Shown piece by piece: positions 11,101 through 20,100 of a stretch of DNA of 64,000 nt. Both the position numbers and the translations under genes were made by a program. Each line of letters begins with the position of its first letter. Position 1 is the first letter of the stretch. This stretch comes from Cyrtodaria siliqua (taxonomy: Eukaryota > Mollusca > Bivalvia > Adapedonta > Hiatellidae): the NCBI GenBank assembly GCA_037043455.1, contig JAWPHD010011004.1, positions 23,714-87,713 on the forward strand, given 5' to 3'. The notes below the pieces were generated by a model. It worked only from the letters and a program-made list of their open reading frames with translations. It made no database searches and had not been told where the DNA came from.

Positions 11101-14100
11101 CGAAAACAAACTATTCGGGGCAGTTCCGAAAGTAAACGAATCGATCGTAACTCTTCGCCAATCCGACGAGGCCGTTCCGATTGTAAACGAATAAGATCGG
11201 AAAATCTCCGCAATCGGCTTGCTAGGCTAGCGCTAGGATTTTAAACCCTTTAGCCAAATCTGGCTAAAGCCCTAAAAATTCCTTTAGCCAGATTAGAATG
11301 TCTTTAGCCAGACTTTTGCCTAGATATTTTTTAACGAATTGTAGGTGCTAAAACTTCGCGTTTGCGTACACATCAATAGTAAGTTAAAAAAGTATGCTTT
11401 ATTAACCTACATGTATAGGGTATCAATATGTCCACATGATATGCATTCTGCTTTAGTGCTTACAATTACTTATAATTACAATTGGAGCTGTACAATATTC
11501 AAAAAGTTTTAAAAATTGTATTTAATTTAATGCTATTTTATTTTTTAAAAAATGTCGAATGAAATTTTAAAAAGGACAATGAATGCATGCATATAAGAAA
11601 ATATAAAAATACAGACTCTTGTCACCATTGATTAGACCATGTAGTATTATCATTAAATGTATTTAAATATAGGCCTACTCCTAACATTCATAGAAGTAAA
11701 ATAAATATATTTAAAAATGTAAGGCTAAGCTGAGGCATATAAAACAAGTTCAACTAACAGTAGTTCCAAAGGAGCTAGAAAGATCGCGCTGCATTGTGAG
11801 ACAAAATTCAGAAATGCCACATACACCACGAATATCGTGCACAGAGTAAGTAATAAAAGCCACTTCATTCTAAAATTGTACCTCAATATTTTGAGTAAGC
11901 GCACCTTTTGCATTTTTTCATGTTGATTGTTCAACCATAAATTATCCCAATTCAGAGACAGTCGATCAAACATCGGTTCACACTTGCCATTGTTCCAGTT
12001 TACGCTACCGGGTGTACAACTATTTAGTCTTATCAGGGATCGTAAAGTTCGAAAAACACCGACGGCATCTCGAGCTTATTAATTCGTAAACAAACTTTGT
12101 GTTTTGAAAAGCCATTTTGGCCGCTAGAGGGCGCCACGTTATTTTTAATGTTTTACCCGGCTCGATAACACAGTTAAATATGTGGATTATATTGAGCGCG
12201 GGGTAGCAAACAAGTTGATTGACAGCAAGAGGCGGAACAGTGGGCGGATTCTATCGCACAGTGACAATAGAAACAATAAATGACAGCGGTCTTCAATAAA
12301 CACTGCGATAATAAGTTTATCAGTCCAAATTGATTGTCGCTAATTAGCTAACAACACCCAGCGGGGTAGTGGCTTTATAAACAGTGAAATACTTTGTGTA
12401 TTAGAATTCGGGATTTTCGGAGATTTTAGACAAAATTGGTCGGAAATTTGGATTCGCCAGACCGCCGATATCTGGCGAATTTGATATGTATTTCTTACGA
12501 TTTTCATTCGCCAGATCGGGTTTCTTTTCGCCTATGGCGATTTGGCGAATGCTTAACGCGAGCCTAGGCTTGTCTAAAAAAATTACGAATACAATTTCAA
12601 AAATCAGATCTTTTCAATCCTGTTTTTTCCCAGCAAAACGATTATTACATGGGGTGAAATTATTGCCATTTACCTTTTTCGTAGTCATCTTTATGATTAA
12701 GTAAGGTTTATATCAATTGGTGGACAAAAAGATATAGGTATACGCACATGGAGACTATACCTCAAACATAAACTGTGGACATGCGGACAAAACAATATAT
12801 AGCTTAATGTGGAAAGTGGTATGTGCAAAGTATATATATATGTTTCATTATTGGAAACCTTTAGAATTTTGGGGCCACTATAAACCACATATAGGATGGT
12901 CATAAATAAAGAAGGAGTTATTAATTGAATACATGTATTTACACGTATTTGACAGTGTTTAAGCATAAAAATCAATTCATGTCGTGTGTTCTTTCACTTC
13001 ATCTACTATCAGCAACAGTTCAAAATCGTCACATTTGTTGGCATAAGACGACGCCAGCCACACTAAACTTCTATCGTCATCCACTTCTGTCATTATATAA
13101 CAGTTATAAATCACACTTAAGGCCAATGGACTTGTCTGGATTTTCCGCACCAAATAGTTCAGAATACAGTACATTTTGGGATGATCATACATGTACTCTT
13201 GATTATACATTTCTATGAGAAATTCGGTAAACATTTTCTGAAGTGTATAATTATTCATTCGTCCAGTCAGTTCTCTTTCTTTCAGCAGTGAAGGTAAACT
13301 CATGTCTCCTTAAATACAAAAGGGATACCACATACTGAATGAGTGTACGTGCATCTGTAATTTTAATGCATGCGCGCACCTTCACAGACTAACATACATA
13401 CGCACATAAGCACACACACATACGCAGGCACAAGCGCACACGCGCTCACACGCTCACGTACGCACGAGCACGCACGCGCGCACATACGTGCATGCACACG
13501 CACGCGCGTACTCATACAGTTTATAAGTGGCTATGTTTTATCACGTCGAGTACATTTACATGTTTATATGTATACACGTATTGAGAAGACAAACATTAAT
13601 GAAGGGACACGCAGAACAGGACTTATTTTGGTATCTCAATTTTGTTCATATAATTTCAATTGTCCGTATTTTCCCTTCACTGTAAAAACGATAGGTTTAA
13701 TACGGACAGACAGAAAAACATGTTATTTGTCCTTCAAACACTTGATTTCGTCAAAATATATATTATTTATGTGTTACTTTTTTATTTAAAAATGTGTTTT
13801 TTACTGTATATTTATAAGAATATATCAAATATCAAACAAAACAGCCGTTCAACTACCTATGTTTGAATGTTCCCTCTCTTTTGAAGTGCAAGTAAATACC
13901 GAAAGAATTCGGCATACGCGGCAAAAAATGACGTCACATCTCAACCACGTGTCTTTGCAGTTATTTTTGGAATTTGTTTGTTAAAAGAAAGTAGGGCAAG
14001 TGTGATGTCGGGGTTTTCCCATGTGAAGGTAGTTTGCGGGATAGAACATTTTATTGATTTTATAAGCGTCCGTATTATACCGCTTGTCCGTATTTACCCG

Positions 14101-17100
14101 GATTTCCCCTAGTCGCTACAAACTTATTTTTTAACAAGAGGTCAATGACCTTGAAGCTCTACTGATTGATTTTGATTTCAGGAAGTAGTCGCTACAGACT
14201 TGTTTTTTGAAAATCTATTTTTAACCGTGGCGGCCATCTTGAATTTCCGGCCGACCTGAAATTTTTCTTAGATCAATAAGACATTAAGAGCAACATTCCT
14301 GTGAAGTTTCATGAAAATCCGTCAGGTAGTTTCAAAGAAGTAGTCGCTACAAGTTTTCATTATATAACTCTATGTAAACAAAGCAGCCATGTTTAAGGTC
14401 AAATCAAAACGATTTTCGACAAGGACCAACATCATGTCATACTGATCATTTTAGAAAAAGTCCCATATCAATATCTCTTATTGTTTTGAAGAAGTAGTCG
14501 CTACAAACTTATTTATTTTAAATCTATTTTTAGCTGTGGTGGCCATCTTGAATTTCCGGCCGACCTGAAATTTTTCAAGGATCAACTAGACATCAAGTGC
14601 AACATTCCTGTGAAGTTTCATGAACATCCGTCGAGTAGTTTCAGAGGAGTAGTCGCTACAAGTTTTTACTATATAACTCTATGTAACCAAAGATGGCCAC
14701 TGGCAGCCATGTTTAACGTCGAATCAAAATAATTTTCCACAAGGATCTACATCATGTCATGCTGATCGTTTTAGAAAAAGTCCCATATCAATATCACTTA
14801 TAGTTTTCAAGAAGTAGTCGCTACAAACTTATTTTTTAAAAATTTATTTTTAGCTGTGACGGCCATCTTGAATTTCCGGCCGACCTGAAATTTTGATAGG
14901 ATCAATAAGACATCAAGAGCAACATTCCTGTAAAGTTTCATGACAATCCGCCAAGTAGTTTCAGAGGAGTAGTCGCTACAAGTTTTTACTATATAACTCT
15001 ATGTAAACAAAAATGGCCGCTGGCAGCCATGTTTAACGTTGAATCAAAACGATTTTTGACTAGGATCAACATCATGTAATGCTGATCATTTTAGAAAAAG
15101 TCCCATATCAATATCACTTATAGTTTTCAAGAAGTAGTCGCTACAAACTTATTTTTTAAAAATCTATTTTTAGCTGTGACGGCCATCTTGAATTTCCGGC
15201 CGACCTGAAATTTTTCTAGGATCAATTAGACATCAAGAGCAACATTCCTGTAAAGTTTCATGACAATCCGCCAAGTAGTTTCAGAGAAGTAGTCGCTACA
15301 AGTTTTTACTATATAACTCTATGTAAACAAAGATGGCCGCTGGCAGCCATGTTTAACGTTGAATCAAAACGATTTTTGACTAGGATCAACATCATGTCAT
15401 GCTGATCATTTTAGAAAAAGTCCCATATCAATATCACTTATAGTTTTCAAGAAGAAGTCGCTACAAACTTGTATTTTAAAACTCTATTTTTAGCTTTGGC
15501 GGCCATCTTGGATTTCACATCAACATGAATTTTTGCTAGGATCAACTAGACTTTATGGGCAACATTTCTGTAAAGTTTCATGAATATCCATCCAGTAGTT
15601 TCAGCTGTGAAGTCGCTACAAATAAAAGTTTACGGACAGACAGACGGACAGACGGACAGACGGACAGACGGACAGACGGACGGACGACGGACGCCGCACC
15701 ACGGCATAAGCTCCGCTGATCTCTGATCAGTTGAGCTAAAAATCTATTTTTAGCTGTGGCGGCCATCTTGAATTTCTGGCCGATCTGAAATTTTGCTAGG
15801 ATCAATTAGACATCAAGAGCAACATTCCTGTGAAGTTTCATAAAAATCCGTCAAGTAGTGTCAGAGTAGTAGTCGCTACAAGTTTTCATTATATAACTCT
15901 ATGTAAACAAAGATGGCCGCTGACAGCCATGTTTAACATTGAGTCAAAACGATTTTTGACAAGGACCAACATCATGTCATACTGATCATTTTAGAAAAAG
16001 TCCCATATCAATATCACTTATAGTTTTCAAGAAGTAGTCGCTACAAACTTGTATTTTGAAAATCTATTTTTGGCCTTGGCGGCCATCTTGAATTTCCGGC
16101 CGACCTGAAATTTTGTTAGGATCAATTAGACATCAAGAGCAACATTTGTGTGAAATTTCATGAAAATCCGTCAAGTAGTTTCAGAGGAGTAGTCGCTAGA
16201 AGTTTTCATTATGTAACTCTTTGTAACCAAAGATGGCCACTGGCAGCAATGTTTAACGTCGAATCAAAATAATGTTCGACTCCGATAACCATCATGTCAT
16301 GCTGATCATTTTAGAAAAAGTCCCATATCAATATCACTTATAGTTTTCAAGAAGAAGTCGCTACAAACTTATTTTTTAAAAATCTATTTTTAGCCGTGGC
16401 GGCCATCTTGAATTTCCGGCCGACCTGAAATTTTGCTAGGATCAAATAGACATCAAGAGCAACATTCCTGTGAAGCTTCATGAAAATCCGTCAAGTAGTT
16501 TCAGAGGGGTGGTCGCTACAAGTTTTCATTATCTCACTCTATGTAAACAAAGATGGCCGCTGGCAGCCATGTTTAACGTCGAATCAAAATAATTTTCGAC
16601 AAGGATCAACATCATGTCATACTGATCATTTTAGAAAAAGTCCCATATCAATATCACTTATAGTTTTCAAGAAGTAGTCGCTACAAATTTATTTATTTTA
16701 AATCTATTTTTAGCTGTGGCGGCCATCTTGAATTTCCTGCGAGCCTGAAATTTTTCTAGGATCAACTAGACATCAAGAGCAACATTCCTGTGAAGTTTCA
16801 TGAACATCCGTCAAGTAGTTTCAGAGGAGTAGTCGCTACAAGTTTTTACTATATAACTCTATGTAAACAAAGATGGCCGCTGGCAGCCATGTTTAACGTT
16901 GAATCAAAACGATTTTTGACTAGGACCAACATCATGTCATGCTGATCATTTTAGAAAAAGTCCCATATCAATATCACTTATAGTTTTCAAGAAGTAGTCG
17001 CTACAAACTTGTATTTTAAAACTCTATTTTTAGCTTTGGCGGCCATCTTGGATTTCACATCAACATGAATTTTTGCTAGGATCAACTAGACTTTATGGGC

Positions 17101-20100
17101 AACATTTCTGTAAAGTTTCATGAATATCCATCCAGTAGTTTCAGAGGAGTAGTCGCTACAAATAAACGGACAGACGGACGGACAGACGGACGCCGCACCA
17201 CGGCATAAGCTCTGCTGATCTCTGATCAGTCGAGCTAATAAAAATAAGGAAAAATAGACAATTTTTGGAGTGGGGAAACAGTGCCTAATTTTGGGGGCCT
17301 CAGTATGGCTCAGTATCAGCAAAACGTGTGAAAAAGTTGTGAACAAAAATCACTGTTAAATCAAGGGCCATTACTCTGGCATTTTTTCCCAAATATAAAT
17401 GATTTTGAATATAATTCATACCCGGTATGCGGCCTCCTCAGTATCTGTCACACTGTGGATCATTTTGAACATCTTGAATGTACTGGAAAATGAATATATG
17501 AATATCTATAGTGATTATTTTGAGCATGCCAGATTTATACTCCATCCCTGTCTGTGCCTGGCTGTCCTAAAGATAATGTTCAAGGGTAGAAACAGTTTGA
17601 TATGACCTTCAAATCTGGGCATAGATCTCGGCAATTGACATGTCGCCAGTACTTAGATATCTCCGCCCTATTGTTGATGTCGGAGTATATTGACAATAGT
17701 TTATATAACATAGTTGCACGTGCTTTATACACGTGCTGTTGTTTGTCAGAGGTATCGTTCTGGTTTGATTGGTTGAATGGATAAATGATTGACAACTGGC
17801 GACATGTTAATTTCAAGGAAGACACCCTGAATGTTTCATAATATATATATTATGTTTATATTTTTATATCATGCAGAAAAACTTTCAAGTTATCACATTG
17901 TCTACATTTCGAAGTAAACCACTGTAAAACTAAATATGCTCATAGGACATGGATGCTTTACATATTTATAATTGTTTTTCAGTCATTTATTTCGTGATTT
18001 TTTACTATTCCAAGGGCATAACTTTGGAATTACAGAGGTGATGGGGCCGATTATAAAACTTGGCCGAGACATTGTCCCCCATATGCAATTTGACAAAGTT
18101 TGGAGAAGACTGGATAACAATTACCCAAACTATGAGTCCAAAAAACATTAATTTCGTGATTTTTTATTATTCCAAAGGAAATAACTCTGAAATTACTGAG
18201 ACGATGGGTCCGATTATCAAACTTATCTTAGACATTGGGCTGATATGCAATTAGACGAAGTTTGGAGAAAACTGGATAACAATTAGCCAAGTTATGAGTC
18301 CAGACAAAATTAATTTCGTGAATTTGTATTATGCCAAGGGGAATAACTCTGAAATGACTGAGGCGATTGGGCCGATTATCGAACTTAGCTGAGACATTAT
18401 GTCCATATACAATTTAACCAAGTTTGGTGAAGACTGAATAACAATTACCCAAGTTAGAGTCTGAACATTGTTAATTTTTATATTTCCAATATAAAAAAAG
18501 AAAATAATCAAAAATGGATCATGATGGGGTATGGTCAAGCGAAATTTTCAACCAAATGCATGTTTTAGGCATGAGCAATGTCAAGTTTGAGAAGATTGAA
18601 TTACAAATACCCAAGTTAGAGTCTGGACAACACGGACGCACACAAGTATGGACGGACGGGAATGGCAGGGGCATAAAAAAGTAAAAAGTATTGTTATTGA
18701 AATCGAAATTTGGACTATGTGATCATATGTTTAAAGAAACTAACCAGCCAAATACACAGCAAAATTACACTACAAAACCATTTCTCAAAACTTTATCCAG
18801 GTGTCCAGGTCATATAATAATGTATATGTACTGATTAAAAATAAAAGTTTTTTCACAGATTTTTAAAATACCTGCGATTGAATATGCGATTGAATATGCG
18901 ATTGAATATGCGTAGAATATATTATGAGTTGGTATTCTTAATGCGATGCTCCCATTTTTCAGTTATGTCTGGCTGGTTAAAGCCATTTATATTGCGTCTG
19001 TAGAGGTTGCATTCTCAAAATAAGTAAGTTATATATATATATACTTCTCCGTCAGTAGGTTTAGAAACGGTGTACATATGTTGTAAAATTTGGTTGTTGT
19101 TGGCGGGATAGCTACTTTAATTTTATTTAGAAATGATGGCTCGTGTGTTCTAGATGGATAAATTGACTAGATTCTATCACCAATTTATTTTATGTAAAAA
19201 AAACCCAACTTTCTCTGTTATAGAAGTATTCTTTCTGATAATATATTCACATCAACAGTGTTGAAATTTTTACTGTCAAGTACTACCGGTATATGCTTGA
19301 CATTGCTCATGCCTAAAACATGCATTTGGTTGAAAATTTCGCTTGACCATACCCCATCATAATCCATTTTTGATTATTTTCTTTTTTAATAAACCAATAA
19401 CCCTTAATGGTATCCAACAGTAGTATACCAAATTACATGAAAATACAATTGGGTGTATTGTTTAAAAGATGATTTCTTTTTAAATATTTTTTTATGTCAT
19501 TTTTAGCTCATGTTAGGCTATATATGATGATCGATTTTTTTGTGGTTGAGATAAATAATTGACACTTTCTCACTTGACAAGTCAAGCTCCCATTGGGATT
19601 CGAACTCACAGCGGTGAGACGAATGACCGTTTTATACGCAGCGTCTTTACTTTCCTGGCCATGGAGGCATGTATCGAAGACTTGAGTTAATTCTATGTCA
19701 TGCAGTAGCAGGACTTACTCTTCCAAGGTACCGATTTCTCCACGCTTGAACATCAGTCTCCAGTTTGGATCAATTGTGCCACCTTTCTGTCTGAGCAAGT
19801 CTTCCATTGTGGCCTCACTGATGGATCCATTGATATGGGCATGGAGCTCCTGAAAATAAATACTGTTTTATATCATATTTATTCTGTGGAAATTCAAAAT
19901 ATTCAGTTTAGTGTTCACAAGCTCTAATCCCCAAGTGCATTCATCAATTTTATTTTTTCTCGAACTCGTCTAGATCTAACTGAAAGACAATTTGGGGAAA
20001 ATCTGAAACAGTTTGCTAATATAAATAAAAGTTATTGTGTTTACAAGATGAAATTTGCAAACTTTTCAATAATCAAATATGTACTGTCGGGCACAGACAA

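Larger units (their letters stand above)
8534..14109 (-). mobile_element. Complete pogo/Tigger-type DNA transposon, 5576 bp
   Basis: The ends are perfect 25-bp terminal inverted repeats (8534-8558 and 14085-14109, beginning GGGGAAATCCGGGTAAATAC). They are flanked by a TA dinucleotide on both sides (8532-8533 and 14110-14111), as expected for the Tc1/mariner/pogo superfamily. The transposase is on the minus strand at 10730-9219. The element is large for this group because it also carries a nested MITE (10832-11050), about 2 kb of non-coding DNA and a separate 108-codon ORF. The TIRs are identical over 25 bp, suggesting fairly recent movement. Confidence 0.92.

Noticed and set aside
13370..13789. 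139-codon plus-strand ORF
   Set aside because: It starts in a CA/CG simple repeat, continues into AT-rich DNA and has no recognisable domain or splice context.
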